Below the pieces are notes generated by a model. It did not search any database and had not been told where the DNA came from. It saw nothing but the letters and a program-made list of their open reading frames with translations. Positions 32,608 to 42,360 of a DNA stretch of 42,660 nucleotides are shown one piece after another. Source of the stretch: an uncultured Pirellula sp. (GTDB taxonomy: Bacteria > Planctomycetota > Planctomycetia > Pirellulales > Pirellulaceae); NCBI GenBank assembly GCA_903858115.1, contig CAIOHR010000411.1:1-42660 (forward strand), read 5' to 3'. A program made the translations under genes and the position numbers. Every line of letters starts with the position of its first letter. Positions within the stretch are counted from its first letter, which is position 1.

Positions 32608-34273
32608 TCCCTCGCGCGGATGGATTCGCATCGCCTTTCTCTATTCATTTCCGATCGGACTCGCTATCAGTTCACAGTCCGATGCGCAACAAACTTCAGC
32701 TTGGTCGCCTCAACCTTACGTCAAACCTGCGGCCGATCCGATTCCAAAGAATAGCTTGCGACCCGATTCGGCAAGCGATACTTCCAGCCAAGTTGCTCGC
32801 TGGCGCAGGGTCGAGGGAGCACCCGAGCAAGTCTCAAAATCCTACGCACAAACTCTGAATGAAGAACCGCCGAGGCAACAGCCCGCAACCTCGCACGTTT
32901 CGAACTCGCTCGTGATTCGTCAACCATCGATTCCCGCGACGCAACGGGTTGCGGCGGAAAAGACTGGAACGGAACAGGGCCATGGTTCGCTCCAATTGCA
33001 TCCATCTTCAGGCTGGTCGCCTAGAAATGTTTCGTCTAGCCCAGCCCGGAGTGAACCAGCCAAGCTTCCATCCGATAACAATGTTCGGTTCGCCAGCTAT
33101 GAGACGACCGCTACGGTAGTACCTTCACGGACGACTGAAAAAACCGAATCCATAGGATCGTCGGGTGGTTTATCTTGGAGGCCACATAGTGATGAGATGC
33201 CAACACGAAAACGATTGAATCCAGCGGAAGCATCGTCGCGTCGGTCCGCATCCAGCGGAGTACAAAGGGCTTCTTATCAAGAAGAAGCAGTAGCGAATGG
33301 ACTCAATTTGCCTCAAGCTCCCACGGTGATACCTCAACTGCCAGAAGCGAATGGACTCAATCGCTTACCCTCCTCGCCGCCCTCGTTGGAAAGGAGTTCT
33401 ATTCTTCCACAAGATTTGAGCGTCTCACCACAACAGAAGTCCTTGTTGGAATCGTTGCCAGAAAAACTGCCATCGAATCCTCTTCTGGACTCTCCTTCCG
33501 ATCAAATGAACTCCGAGAAAAGGAAAGATGATATGAGGGACACGCCAGACATGGCCGCTCCTTCTCGCAAACGTTCTAACATGCCTTCGACAGCAGACTG
33601 CGATACAATTCGCCAATTCATTGAGTCGTCGGACATCACGCAGATTCATGTAGACTCTTCACCAGCGTTCGTGGATGGTATCGAGAACGAGAAAAATAGG
33701 AAAACCAGCCGCAAAGATACCTTTTTGAAAAATGCTTCGGTTCGGCCTTGGTACAACACAGATGGTATTCAAGTTGCCGAAGGTCGATTGGTTGACATTG
33801 TTTATGGGTCTGTAGTATTGGAAACTGCTAACGGATCGCGGACGACCTACCTGCTGAACAAATTGAGCGATGCCGATCAAGTTTATGTGTCGGAATCATG
33901 GGGCATTCCGTTCACTTGTTCGATGGGAGACGGTTCCTTTGATGCTCGCAACTTTACTGCGACTACCATGACTTGGAAGGCCTCGGGGGCGTGTCACAAG
34001 CCACTCTACTTTGAAGAAGTGCAACTCGAGCGCTATGGCCACGAATGGGGGCCATGGGTTCAGCCAGCCATCTCCAGTTTGAACTTCGTCAAGAATGCAG
34101 CATTACTGCCGTATAAGATGGGTATCCATCCGATGAACGAGTGCCAATACTCACTCGGATATTATCGCCCTGGTTCGTGCGCTCCATGGACTGTTGGACC
34201 GATTCCGATCAGTCTACGCGGTGCGGCTGCACAAGCGGCAGCAGTCTCAGGCGCTGCGTTGGCTCTTCCTTAG
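32540..34273 (+). CDS. Secreted Ser/Pro-rich protein with SHD1-like domain
   Basis: The frame is open far into guaB, but ATG 32540 is the last good start before the signal peptide (GWIRIAFLYSFPIGLAISSQSDAQQ), giving 577 residues and a 68-bp overlap with guaB. After the signal come about 340 residues of low-complexity Ser/Pro/Arg-rich sequence with little predicted fold, including a short repeat (ANGLNLPQ, ANGLNRLP). Residues about 402-452 (RPWYNTDGIQVAEGRLVDI, then NKLSDADQVYVSE) match the SLA1 homology domain 1 pattern common in planctomycete exported proteins. The C-terminal region contains ACHKPLYFEEVQLERYGH and several Cys, plus a Ala-rich end, a combination I associate with planctomycete envelope proteins. 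The function is unknown. Confidence 0.8.
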   Translation: MTSQSLRKHRTTAPNSPARGNSSPSRGWIRIAFLYSFPIGLAISSQSDAQQTSAWSPQPYVKPAADPIPKNSLRPDSASDTSSQVARWRRVEGAPEQVSKSYAQTLNEEPPRQQPATSHVSNSLVIRQPSIPATQRVAAEKTGTEQGHGSLQLHPSSGWSPRNVSSSPARSEPAKLPSDNNVRFASYETTATVVPSRTTEKTESIGSSGGLSWRPHSDEMPTRKRLNPAEASSRRSASSGVQRASYQEEAVANGLNLPQAPTVIPQLPEANGLNRLPSSPPSLERSSILPQDLSVSPQQKSLLESLPEKLPSNPLLDSPSDQMNSEKRKDDMRDTPDMAAPSRKRSNMPSTADCDTIRQFIESSDITQIHVDSSPAFVDGIENEKNRKTSRKDTFLKNASVRPWYNTDGIQVAEGRLVDIVYGSVVLETANGSRTTYLLNKLSDADQVYVSESWGIPFTCSMGDGSFDARNFTATTMTWKASGACHKPLYFEEVQLERYGHEWGPWVQPAISSLNFVKNAALLPYKMGIHPMNECQYSLGYYRPGSCAPWTVGPIPISLRGAAAQAAAVSGAALALP

Positions 34274-34310
34274 TCGAGCGGAAAAGAATTCGCGACGAGA
34301 AGAATATCGT

Positions 34311-35054
34311 CTATTCGATTGCAATGTCCGCAAAGGATGATACGGCCGGACCTACGTAAGTCTCCAAGAGTGGTTTGTTGTTGGGGCGAACACTCGCCAC
34401 AACTTGAAAACCAGCATTCGTAGCCGCCATCAGTTCTTCCGCGATATCGGAGACAAACAGAATGGCAGAGGATGGTATCTTCATCGCTTGCGAGATTGAG
34501 ATATAACTGCTCGACTCGCGTTTGGGACCGGTGGTGGTATCAAAGTAATGACTTAGCAGCGGCGTAACATCGCCATGGATGGTGTGACCGAAAAAGAGTT
34601 GTTGCGCCAGAATACTCCCTGATGAATAAATGGAGATCATCAATTCGGATGCATTCCACTTCTTCAGAGCGGGTAATACGTCATCAAATAGCTCGGCACG
34701 CATCGCGCCGGATTCGAAACCGTCTTTCCACACCAAGCCTTGGATAGCTTTGAGACCTGTGGACTTGCTATCGTTCGCCATCAATTGGTTTAGATGTGTT
34801 AGCAGAGTTTGCTGAGCTTGGTCTGTAGATTCGCCAAGCCATGTTTGTGGATCCTGGTTCGCATCAGCGCAGACTTGTTGAATCGCCGTTTGGACGGCCG
34901 GTTCAAGCCAGTGCAACTTCAAGAACAAAGCCATGTTTTGTTGTGCGTAAGGAAACATGACATCATAAACAAAGCGGATGTCGGAAACCGTACCTTCGAT
35001 ATCGAGGAGGACGACGCTAATCCCGGAGAAGGATGCGGTGGGATGACTGCTCAT
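34311..35054 (-). CDS. mtnC: Acireductone synthase (enolase-phosphatase E1)
   Basis: This HAD-superfamily enzyme of 247 residues acts in the methionine salvage pathway. It enolises 2,3-diketo-5-methylthiopentyl-1-phosphate and then dephosphorylates it to acireductone. The N-terminal motif is VVLLDIEGTVSDIRFVYDVMFPYA, with DIEGT as the E1-specific form of the HAD DxDx(T) motif. HAD motif II is IYSSGS and motif IV is LFVSDIAEELMAA. Length fits MtnC (about 230-250). It is convergent with the SHD1-like gene and has no other methionine-salvage gene beside it in the window. Confidence 0.95.
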   Translation of the reverse strand: MSSHPTASFSGISVVLLDIEGTVSDIRFVYDVMFPYAQQNMALFLKLHWLEPAVQTAIQQVCADANQDPQTWLGESTDQAQQTLLTHLNQLMANDSKSTGLKAIQGLVWKDGFESGAMRAELFDDVLPALKKWNASELMISIYSSGSILAQQLFFGHTIHGDVTPLLSHYFDTTTGPKRESSSYISISQAMKIPSSAILFVSDIAEELMAATNAGFQVVASVRPNNKPLLETYVGPAVSSFADIAIE

Positions 35055-35302
35055 CAGCTAGATCTTTGTTTGGAGTCATGAATCATATAGAGAAAACGAT
35101 AATGGAATCGGATTCTCCACGAAAGGCTCCTTTCCCAACATGGGGAACGTTAGGCTGTTCCGTAATCCAGGAAACATTACTTGCTCATCCCGCCGAGGTT
35201 GGAGAATCGCGGATGGTGATTGGATCGTTCCTGTCGGTTATCGACAAATTCAAAAGAAACCCGCGGCAAAACACCAAAACGGTTTTTGATTCGAGTAGTC
35301 CA
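35055..35302. other. Intergenic region upstream of mtnC with one weak ORF
   Basis: Between mtnC and the terminator there is one possible plus-strand frame from ATG 35078 to 35305 (75 codons). It has no ribosome site or motif I can name and composition is unremarkable, so I do not call it a gene. The region must hold the mtnC promoter (minus strand); I could not pick a convincing one. Confidence 0.35.
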
Positions 35303-35329
35303 TAAAAAAAGCCCGGGTTTCCCCAGGCT
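35303..35329 (-). terminator. Rho-independent terminator of the small minus-strand gene
   Basis: Read on the minus strand, AGCCTGGG-GAAA-CCCGGGCT (one mismatch) is followed directly by seven T residues. It lies 41 bp after the stop of the 75-residue gene. Confidence 0.8.
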
Positions 35330-35369
35330 CGGTGTTTTTCAGATAATGGAACGCTTCTTTACGCGTAAA

Positions 35370-35597
35370 CTATTCGCGAGGGCGAATAGCGCCGGTGAGT
35401 CCGCTGTAATCAACACGGTCATCCGAGTGCCATAGCGGCTGCCCGAGTTCGACGCGACGACGGAGGACTTCGATCTTCTCTTGCGAACCAGCAGGTGCGT
35501 CGGTTGGCAAAAAGTAGTTGTCAACGATTGGGTCGAAGTCTTCGTCATGACCGTACTTGAGAATTGCTTCAAAAACGTTCTTGCACAAATTACTCAT
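35370..35597 (-). CDS. Small conserved-looking protein of unknown function
   Basis: The protein has 75 residues and opens MSNLCKNVFEAILKYG. It is acidic and ends SGLTGAIRPRE. The balanced composition, a well-formed intrinsic terminator 41 bp downstream and isolation between two gaps support a real gene. No motif gives a function. I have an impression that similar short proteins occur widely in planctomycetes, but I cannot name the family. There is no signal peptide or membrane segment, so it is probably cytosolic. Confidence 0.7.
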   Translation of the reverse strand: MSNLCKNVFEAILKYGHDEDFDPIVDNYFLPTDAPAGSQEKIEVLRRRVELGQPLWHSDDRVDYSGLTGAIRPRE

Positions 35598-36047
35598 TAA
35601 TTAACTGCCCTCCCATAGTTTCCATTGATCGCGGGAACATGCCAGTCCTGCCCGCACTCTCAGGGATAGAATGGACTCCCATTCCGAGAACTTCGCCGGT
35701 GCCTGTTAAAATAAAATCGCTTTTCAGAGCGATCTCACCCGCAAAAATTCTTCATAAATTCTCCCAACGTCCCTAGATTATTGACATGGAGCAACCAAAG
35801 TCAAGGAAAATCTTGATCCACTTTGCCGCACACCCTCTTGCGGGTTCTTGCAAATTCGGGCAGCTAAACTCTAACGCGCTTTCACTAGCTAGAATCGCGT
35901 TGTTGCCATCTTGCCCTTTTTGCAACAGCGAGGAAGTTAGGGTTCCGCAATGCATCCATAAAGTGACTATGCCCCCCGCAGTACGATAAACTACGGTTTG
36001 ATCGCTGAAGTAACTAATGAACGACAACACAAAGGAAATGATAGAAA
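35598..36047. other. 450-bp stretch without a convincing gene
   Basis: Two short ORFs overlap on opposite strands here. The plus-strand one (35786-35989) contains LPSCPFCN but only one C-x2-C pair, and has no ribosome site. The AT-rich part around 35700-35790 probably carries the promoter of the minus-strand small gene, and TTGACA at about 35780 could be a -35 element for the phosphoesterase gene, but I found no matching -10 box. Confidence 0.4.
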
Positions 36048-38783
36048 ATGCCGCACACTGGTTTTACGAAAATGTTTGAGAATTGGATTCTGACTCGAAG
36101 TAACTGGACATTTCAAAGGGTAGCTCCCACTGTTGGTGTCGCGATTTCAATCGTATGGATAAGCTCCACAGGTCTTCCTCAAGAACAAACTTCGGACATC
36201 GATGCGAAGTTCTCCTCGTCCAATCAGCGTTTAACCCCCATTGGAAAGCAGATCGATTTGCCAGGGCTTCGGCCTCAGGTCGTGGCTATCTCGCCCACCG
36301 ATCGATTGCTGGTGACATCCGGCAAAACGAGCAAACTGATCGTTATCGATCCCGACTCCGGCAACGTCTTGCAACGGGTCGATCTCCCCTCCAACGAGCA
36401 AACGGAGATCCCGGATATCGCGTCTCCGAATATCCTCAAACCAGACTCGAAAGCAATCGCTAGCTACACCGGTTTGGTCTTCTCGCGTGATGGCAAATGG
36501 ATCTACCTAAGTGATGTCAACGGCTCGATCAAAGTGTTTCGCGTTTCCGAGAATCGCGAAGTCCAACCTGCGTATACCATTCCTCTCCCTCCTGCGAACG
36601 CTCCTCGCCGTAAACAAGAAATTCCAAGTGGTCTCGCGTTCAACGAAGATGGGACCAAACTCTATATCTGCGGCAATCTCTCCAATCAACTACTGGAATG
36701 GGATGTCGCCGAGCGCAAGATCACTCAGAAGTGGGACGTCGGCGTGGCACCTTATGATGTCTTGGTTCATGGTGATAAGGCTTACGTGAGCAACTGGGGC
36801 GGACGGCGACCGCAGGCTGGCGACCTGACGGGACCTGCAGGTCGAGGCACGGAAGTCCGAGTCGACAATGTTCGATACATCGCCAACGAAGGAACCGTCA
36901 GCATTATCGATTTGAAATCGAATGCCACCAAGGAAGTTCGCGTCGGCCTGAGTCCGAGCGATTTAGAGATTTCACCCGACCACGATTACGTCGTGTGCGC
37001 GAATTCCAATAGCGATACTTTGTCAATTCTTTCGCTTGCCAATGACACCGTGATGGAAACCGTTCACGTCAAACAATCGCCATCCGATCTGTTTGGCGCT
37101 TCGCCCAATGCGCTCGCCTTTAGCGCAGATGGTAAACGGCTCTACGTCGCTCACGGAACACAAAACGCGATCGGTGTCGTCGACTTTGATCCAGAAGATA
37201 CAGGAGACACCAAGCTAATCGGCTTGCTTCCCACAGGCTGGTATCCAGGTGCATTGGCTTTGGATGCCAAGAACAATTCGATATGTGTTGCCAACATCAA
37301 AGGGATTCCTATCGATCCCGTCAAGAAAGAGAAATCTGCGGGCTTCAATTCCCACCAGTACCATGGCTCGATCGGTATCGTTCCAATTCCAGCCGACGAT
37401 CTGTTGCCATCTCTATCAGAACGAGTTGCAAAAAACATTCGATACGCGGGCATGAAGGAAACTGCGTTGCCACCTCGTCCCAACCAACCGGCTCGCGCTA
37501 TCCCAGAGCGAATTGGTGAGCCCAGTTTAATCGAACACGTCGTCTATATCATCAAGGAGAATCGAACGTACGATCAAGTGCTAGGGGATATACCCGGCGG
37601 GAATGGTGATCCAGGTCTATGCATCTTTGGTCGAGACATTACTCCGAACCAACATGCGATGGCAGAGCAGTTTGTCTTGCTCGATAACACGTATTGCTGC
37701 GGTATCTTGAGCGCGGACGGCCATCAATGGAGCACGACGGCCATGAGTACGGCCTACTTGGAGAAGAGCTTCGCTGGCTTCCCAAGAAGCTATCCGGACG
37801 GAATGGGAGACGATGAAGCCGACGCGCTAGCTTACTCACCGGCTGGTTTCATTTGGGACAATGCTATTCTGCACGGAAAAACACTTCGCAATTACGGAGA
37901 GTTCATGAAACCGAAAGTGCGATGGCGAGACCCAAATCAAAAAGGCAAACCGAACTACATGGCATGCTATCGAACTTGGCGGAAAGAAACAGACGAGGTT
38001 ATTCTCGAATCAGAACCTGCCATCGAGAGTATTCGCCCCTATTCTCCGACCGATTACGTCGGTTGGTCCATGGAGGTACCAGACCAATACCGTGCGGACT
38101 TCATCGCCAAGGAGTTGAAGGAATACGAAGCCAAAGGGAGCTTTCCTAATATGGTCATCATCTGTTTGCCCAATGACCATTCTAGCGGTGCATCCCCTGG
38201 GCTCCCGACTCCTGGTTCCAGCATGGCCGATAACGATTTGGCAATGGGGAAAATAGTGGATGCGCTGAGCCATTCCAAGTTTTGGCCCAAGATGGCTATC
38301 TTCTCCATCCAAGATGATCCACAAGCGGGTTGGGACCACGTGAGTGGATATCGTACGACCTCGTATTGTGTGAGCCCGTACACCAAACGAAAGACGACGG
38401 TTAGTACTCGCTACAACACGACGAGTATCTTGCGAACGATGGAACAGATCCTTGGATTGCCTCCGATGAATCAATTCGATGCGAGCGCAGTTCCCATGTT
38501 CGATTGCTTTACGGATATTCCTGATTTCAAACCATTCGATGTTTTGCCCATCAGCATTCCACTCGATCAGTTGAATCCTCCTAAACAAGCGTTACTCGAT
38601 CCGGCCAAGCGATCGTTGGCGGAGGCATCTGAAAAAATGAACTTTTCGCAAATGGACAAAGCTCCTGAAGATTTGCTCAATCGTGTCCTTTGGGCAACCA
38701 TGCGACCGAACGATCCATTTCCAGAATGGGCCATTTCCAAATTCGAGGATGACGACGATGATGATGAGGCTGGCGAACAGTAA
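36048..38783 (+). CDS. YncE-type beta-propeller fused to an alkaline-phosphatase-superfamily phosphoesterase
   Basis: The protein has 911 residues. After a short N-terminus with a hydrophobic segment (VGVAISIVWISSTG) suggesting export, the first half is a WD/YncE-like propeller (TGLVFSRDGKWIYLSD, NALAFSADGKRLYVAHG). From about residue 490 a phosphoesterase domain begins: VEHVVYIIKENRTYDQVLGD, then LDNTYCCGILSADGHQW, FSIQDDPQAGWDHV. This is the PF04185-type (acid phosphatase/phospholipase C-like) pattern; Asn in KENRT would be at the catalytic threonine site region. The tail is acidic (FEDDDDDDEAGE). The start may instead be Met9 (36072). It is followed after 26 bp by the HD gene on the same strand. 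Substrate unknown. Confidence 0.88.
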   Translation: MPHTGFTKMFENWILTRSNWTFQRVAPTVGVAISIVWISSTGLPQEQTSDIDAKFSSSNQRLTPIGKQIDLPGLRPQVVAISPTDRLLVTSGKTSKLIVIDPDSGNVLQRVDLPSNEQTEIPDIASPNILKPDSKAIASYTGLVFSRDGKWIYLSDVNGSIKVFRVSENREVQPAYTIPLPPANAPRRKQEIPSGLAFNEDGTKLYICGNLSNQLLEWDVAERKITQKWDVGVAPYDVLVHGDKAYVSNWGGRRPQAGDLTGPAGRGTEVRVDNVRYIANEGTVSIIDLKSNATKEVRVGLSPSDLEISPDHDYVVCANSNSDTLSILSLANDTVMETVHVKQSPSDLFGASPNALAFSADGKRLYVAHGTQNAIGVVDFDPEDTGDTKLIGLLPTGWYPGALALDAKNNSICVANIKGIPIDPVKKEKSAGFNSHQYHGSIGIVPIPADDLLPSLSERVAKNIRYAGMKETALPPRPNQPARAIPERIGEPSLIEHVVYIIKENRTYDQVLGDIPGGNGDPGLCIFGRDITPNQHAMAEQFVLLDNTYCCGILSADGHQWSTTAMSTAYLEKSFAGFPRSYPDGMGDDEADALAYSPAGFIWDNAILHGKTLRNYGEFMKPKVRWRDPNQKGKPNYMACYRTWRKETDEVILESEPAIESIRPYSPTDYVGWSMEVPDQYRADFIAKELKEYEAKGSFPNMVIICLPNDHSSGASPGLPTPGSSMADNDLAMGKIVDALSHSKFWPKMAIFSIQDDPQAGWDHVSGYRTTSYCVSPYTKRKTTVSTRYNTTSILRTMEQILGLPPMNQFDASAVPMFDCFTDIPDFKPFDVLPISIPLDQLNPPKQALLDPAKRSLAEASEKMNFSQMDKAPEDLLNRVLWATMRPNDPFPEWAISKFEDDDDDDEAGEQ

Positions 38784-38809
38784 TTCGATTCGCGTACGTC
38801 TCTTGTCCT

Positions 38810-40153
38810 ATGTTTGATATCCCTGAACTTCGACCAACCTCATCCTCTCTCCGAATCAGCCCCGAGGTCGACGTACCCGTCACCTCGCGTGTGAAGCGGA
38901 TCATCGATACCGCTGCGTTTCGCAGGCTGAGTCGTGTGAGTCAGTTGGGGTTGGTTTCGATGGTCTATCCAGGTGCCAGTCATACTCGGTTCGAACACTC
39001 CCTCGGTGTTTATCGAAATGCCATTCACTACGTCCAACAGTTGCAGAACGATCCCATCTTCTGCACGCATATCGAGGAAGAGTCGGTCCTCTGTTTCTTG
39101 CTCGCTGCTTTGTTGCATGACATCGGTCATTGGCCCTTTTGCCATGCAATCGAAGATCTGCGACTGGAAGGATTGCCGCGTCACGAATCTCTCGCTCGCT
39201 CGCTCTTGAGATCGGAAGAATTGGCGGAGGCTATTCGCTCGGATTGGGGACTCGATCCTGAAAAAATCGCGAACATCATCGCTCCGGACAAAGGAGGGCC
39301 CGATGCATCTCCGACACAAAAAATTCTGAAGTCGATGTTGAGCGGACCGATCGACATCGACAAACTGGACTATCTCGAGCGTGATTCGTTGCACGCAGGT
39401 GTGCCCTACGGAAGAAACTTTGATCGCAACCGACTCGTACGATCTCTATGCATTCATCCCGAGACGTTCGAGTTGGCCATCACTGACAAAGGGAAAACAG
39501 CGGCTGAGATGATGGTCTTTGCGCGGTACGTCATGTTCAGCGAAGTCTATTGGCACCATGCGGTTCGAAGTGCGACGGCGATGCTGCATCGAGCGGTGCA
39601 TAGCTTGCGAGCACGTTGGAGTCAGCAAGGAGCAGATATTTCGAACTTGACCAGCGGTTGGCTTCAATGCACCGACGCCCAGTTGATGGATCAGCTCCTG
39701 GATGCGAGTCGCGATCAACCGTGGTTCCCGTGCGTCGACGGCTTGTTTGGTGCAAAGCGCAAGCTATTCAAACGGGTGATGCAGATCGACTGCCTCAGCC
39801 ATCCTGAGCTTCATCGAAAACTTTCGCGTCGACCGTATGCCGAGACGGTAACGATCAGTGAAAGAATCGCCACATTGCTGGCGGTTCGTTTACAACGCGA
39901 AATTAGCTCGCTCGACATTTTAGTGGATGCCCCACCGATGAAGTTGGAGGTCCAGTTTCGGATCGAGGTCCAGCAACGGGGCGGCGAATTTCGATCCCTT
40001 GGGGAGTTGTCCCCTATGGTACAATCGCTGGCCACGAAGCAGTTTGATGACATCGTAAAACGAGTTCGGGTCTTTGTCTCTCCAGAGCTTGCGACTGCAG
40101 TGAAAGAACATTCCATCGATGTGGTCGGATTGATAACTCAAGCCTCGGACTAG
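38810..40153 (+). CDS. HD-domain phosphohydrolase (SAMHD1/dGTPase-like)
   Basis: The protein has 447 residues. The metal-binding set is visible: His63 in HTRFEHSLGV, His103-Asp104 in LLHDIGHWPFCH, and a later Asp in IDKLDYLERDS. GASHTRFEHSLGV and DYLERDSLHAGV are the typical signature of SAMHD1-like dNTP triphosphohydrolases and the related HD proteins of unknown substrate. The C-terminal half is not recognisable. It is the middle gene of a plus-strand run (26 bp after the phosphoesterase, 39 bp before the VWA gene). Without tests it could hydrolyse dNTPs or another nucleotide. Confidence 0.9.
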   Translation: MFDIPELRPTSSSLRISPEVDVPVTSRVKRIIDTAAFRRLSRVSQLGLVSMVYPGASHTRFEHSLGVYRNAIHYVQQLQNDPIFCTHIEEESVLCFLLAALLHDIGHWPFCHAIEDLRLEGLPRHESLARSLLRSEELAEAIRSDWGLDPEKIANIIAPDKGGPDASPTQKILKSMLSGPIDIDKLDYLERDSLHAGVPYGRNFDRNRLVRSLCIHPETFELAITDKGKTAAEMMVFARYVMFSEVYWHHAVRSATAMLHRAVHSLRARWSQQGADISNLTSGWLQCTDAQLMDQLLDASRDQPWFPCVDGLFGAKRKLFKRVMQIDCLSHPELHRKLSRRPYAETVTISERIATLLAVRLQREISSLDILVDAPPMKLEVQFRIEVQQRGGEFRSLGELSPMVQSLATKQFDDIVKRVRVFVSPELATAVKEHSIDVVGLITQASD

Positions 40154-40192
40154 GGATTTCGAAATGCTGTTGGATAGGGCGAGTCCTCGATC

Positions 40193-42289
40193 ATGAATTT
40201 TATGCACTTGTGGGCCTTAGGGATCGGAGCTGCAGCGATTGCTGGCCCTGTGCTTGTTCATTGGTTGACCAAACCGCGACCTGTGTCCTACCCGTTGGCA
40301 ACGTTTCGGTTTTTGCGCGAAGTGCTCGAAGAAAAGCGAGCCAAAGATCGACTGCGAGATTGGTTAGTGCTTCTGTTGCGAACCTTGGCGATCGGACTCT
40401 TGGCGATGGCATTGGCTCGGCCGTGGCTCGATCAATCGAATACGATACGCGAGATCCCACAAGAAGCGACGGCGCGGGTCATTGTGTTGGACGTCAGCCA
40501 GAGCATGGGGACCAACGTTGGTGGCTCAAACTATTTGCAACGCGCTCAAGCGATTGCGATCCGCTATTTGGAGTCGAGCACCGATCTGCATGCGAATGTC
40601 GTTCTAGCAGGTGCAAAACCCCGATCGGAGTTTGCGACCGTATCGACGAATATGTCGGCTCTGAAAGACTTCGTTCGAACGGCCGATGTTGTTCATGAAG
40701 CTGCGAATGTCAAAGCTGCGATGCTATTGGCGAATAGTATGCTCACGAAATCGAGCGGTAAGAAACTTGAACTGGTCGTGGTGAGCGATTTTCAACGCAG
40801 CAATTGGTCCAACCTTTATCTGAATGAAATCGACAAAGAGATTCGCGTGCAGCTAGAGTCGGTCAGCATGCCAAACGTGGGTAACATCGCGATCACTCGA
40901 TGCCAGCCCAAAGCACGCGTTACAGCAGGCAACGAGTACGTGGTCGAAATCGATGTCGCAAACTTTTCGGACGAGGATGTTTCGATTCCGTTGAGTCTCG
41001 AATTGGGAAATCAATCGAGCGAAATTCGAGCTGTCGTGAAAGCCCAATCGACGGAGACATTCAATATTCGTCAAACGGCACCTTCACCTCAATGGCTTTC
41101 AGGTTGGGCAACGTTGAAGAAGCATGTCGATGCGTTGGCAAGCGACAATGCGCGTCCCATTTCGCTTCGTGTCGAGAATTCGCCGCGTATCGCATTGCTT
41201 CAAAGAAGTAATGGAACCAATGCGAACAATGAAGGCAGCTTCTATTTGGAGCAAGCGTTGCGAGTCGTTCTGGATGATACGCAAGCTGATTCGCGATTGA
41301 TGCAGATCGCGATCGATGAGCGACCGAACTACGATTGGCTCGATGCGGACATTTATCTATTGAACAAACCGGGTGCTTTGGACTCAGAGCTTACGAAGTT
41401 CATGGCGGAGCGATTGCGAAATGGCAAGTCGTTGGTCTATTTCGCTTCGAGTATTGTCGATGGTATGAATTTGGAGCAGCTATCGCGTCAGTTGGGAAGT
41501 AGCTATTCGCCACCAGTCGAGTTTCTAGAATCGTCGTCCTCGCGCTCGGAGTTGGGTGTTCGCAATTTACGTCAACGTGTCGCACCGTTTGCTTTGTTCG
41601 GAGACACGGCCGCGGCGACCTTTCAAACGATTCAAATCGGAACGGGACTGGAGAGTCGACTTCGAGAAGGAGGTCTCAAGGATCAGATTCTTGGCGAGCT
41701 TACCGATGGTTCCGCCTGGTTGACCAAGAGTGCGTGCGATGCTGGCCAAATTGCAATCATCAACACAGACCTGGATCGATCGAATTGGGCCACGCAGCCG
41801 TCGTTTGTGCCATTCCTAGGTGAATTGGTTCAATCGTTGTTGGTAACCAAAGGCTCAAAACAAGAGCCTTGGAGTGGCGTTCCGATGGTTCAGATGGTCG
41901 AAGGAGTGGGCAAAAATTCCAAGTTGCGGTTCGATACGTTGGATACTCGCTCCGAGTTAGCGGTGGAGAATGGCCAATGGGAATGGTCGACGGAACAAGC
42001 GTGTTGGATGTGGAGTTGGAACGATCCGACAGGTCCCGGCAACTATGCGTTGCGAGCGGCCGGTGAAGTAGCGCACGCTGTATCGATCTCGACACCCTCG
42101 AGCGAGTCGGACACCAAGTCACTCGATGCCTCGTTGTTGCAGGGGCGATTGGCTGGGGCGAGAGCGATTGCGGTCAAAGATCTGCAAACCTCGCAAAGCG
42201 GCCAACAAGAATGGTGGACATGGCTCATCTTGGCATGCACTTTCGGAATGTTGGCAGAGATCGTAACGTTGCGACTGTTTTCCGCCTAA
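40193..42289 (+). CDS. BatA/VWA-domain membrane protein
   Basis: The protein has 698 residues. Two N-terminal membrane segments (about 5-25 and 57-78) bracket the conserved basic linker TKPRPVSYPLATFRFL, the BatA-type double-membrane motif. A von Willebrand A domain follows with the MIDAS start DVSQS (Asp100, Ser102, Ser104). The large middle and C-terminal region is extracytoplasmic and ends in one membrane segment (WWTWLILACTFGMLAEIVTL). Planctomycetes carry many such proteins; in other bacteria they occur with MoxR ATPases, but none is in view (the next genes lie beyond the window edge). A role in assembling an envelope or metal-dependent complex is a family-level guess. Confidence 0.9.
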   Translation: MNFMHLWALGIGAAAIAGPVLVHWLTKPRPVSYPLATFRFLREVLEEKRAKDRLRDWLVLLLRTLAIGLLAMALARPWLDQSNTIREIPQEATARVIVLDVSQSMGTNVGGSNYLQRAQAIAIRYLESSTDLHANVVLAGAKPRSEFATVSTNMSALKDFVRTADVVHEAANVKAAMLLANSMLTKSSGKKLELVVVSDFQRSNWSNLYLNEIDKEIRVQLESVSMPNVGNIAITRCQPKARVTAGNEYVVEIDVANFSDEDVSIPLSLELGNQSSEIRAVVKAQSTETFNIRQTAPSPQWLSGWATLKKHVDALASDNARPISLRVENSPRIALLQRSNGTNANNEGSFYLEQALRVVLDDTQADSRLMQIAIDERPNYDWLDADIYLLNKPGALDSELTKFMAERLRNGKSLVYFASSIVDGMNLEQLSRQLGSSYSPPVEFLESSSSRSELGVRNLRQRVAPFALFGDTAAATFQTIQIGTGLESRLREGGLKDQILGELTDGSAWLTKSACDAGQIAIINTDLDRSNWATQPSFVPFLGELVQSLLVTKGSKQEPWSGVPMVQMVEGVGKNSKLRFDTLDTRSELAVENGQWEWSTEQACWMWSWNDPTGPGNYALRAAGEVAHAVSISTPSSESDTKSLDASLLQGRLAGARAIAVKDLQTSQSGQQEWWTWLILACTFGMLAEIVTLRLFSA

Positions 42290-42328
42290 GCCTTCTTTCA
42301 ACACTTCTCGTTGATCGCCACTAACTTC

Positions 42329-42356
42329 ACCCTCCCAAACGCAGTTTGGGGAGGGT
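42329..42356. terminator. Hairpin after the VWA gene
   Basis: ACCCTCCCAAAC-GCA-GTTTGGGGAGGGT is a 12-bp stem with one bulged G, 40 bp after the stop. No T-run follows. It directly adjoins the right-hand dispersed repeat, so it could belong to that repeat family. Confidence 0.5.
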
Positions 42357-42360
42357 CAGC

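Noticed and set aside
35786..35989. 67-codon frame with a C-x2-C pair (possible zinc ribbon)
   Set aside because: It has a single Cys pair, no ribosome site and an overlapping opposite-strand frame of equal quality; there is not enough to call a gene.
38010..38588. 192-codon minus-strand open frame
   Set aside because: It is antisense to the phosphoesterase domain, which is well supported by motifs on the plus strand.
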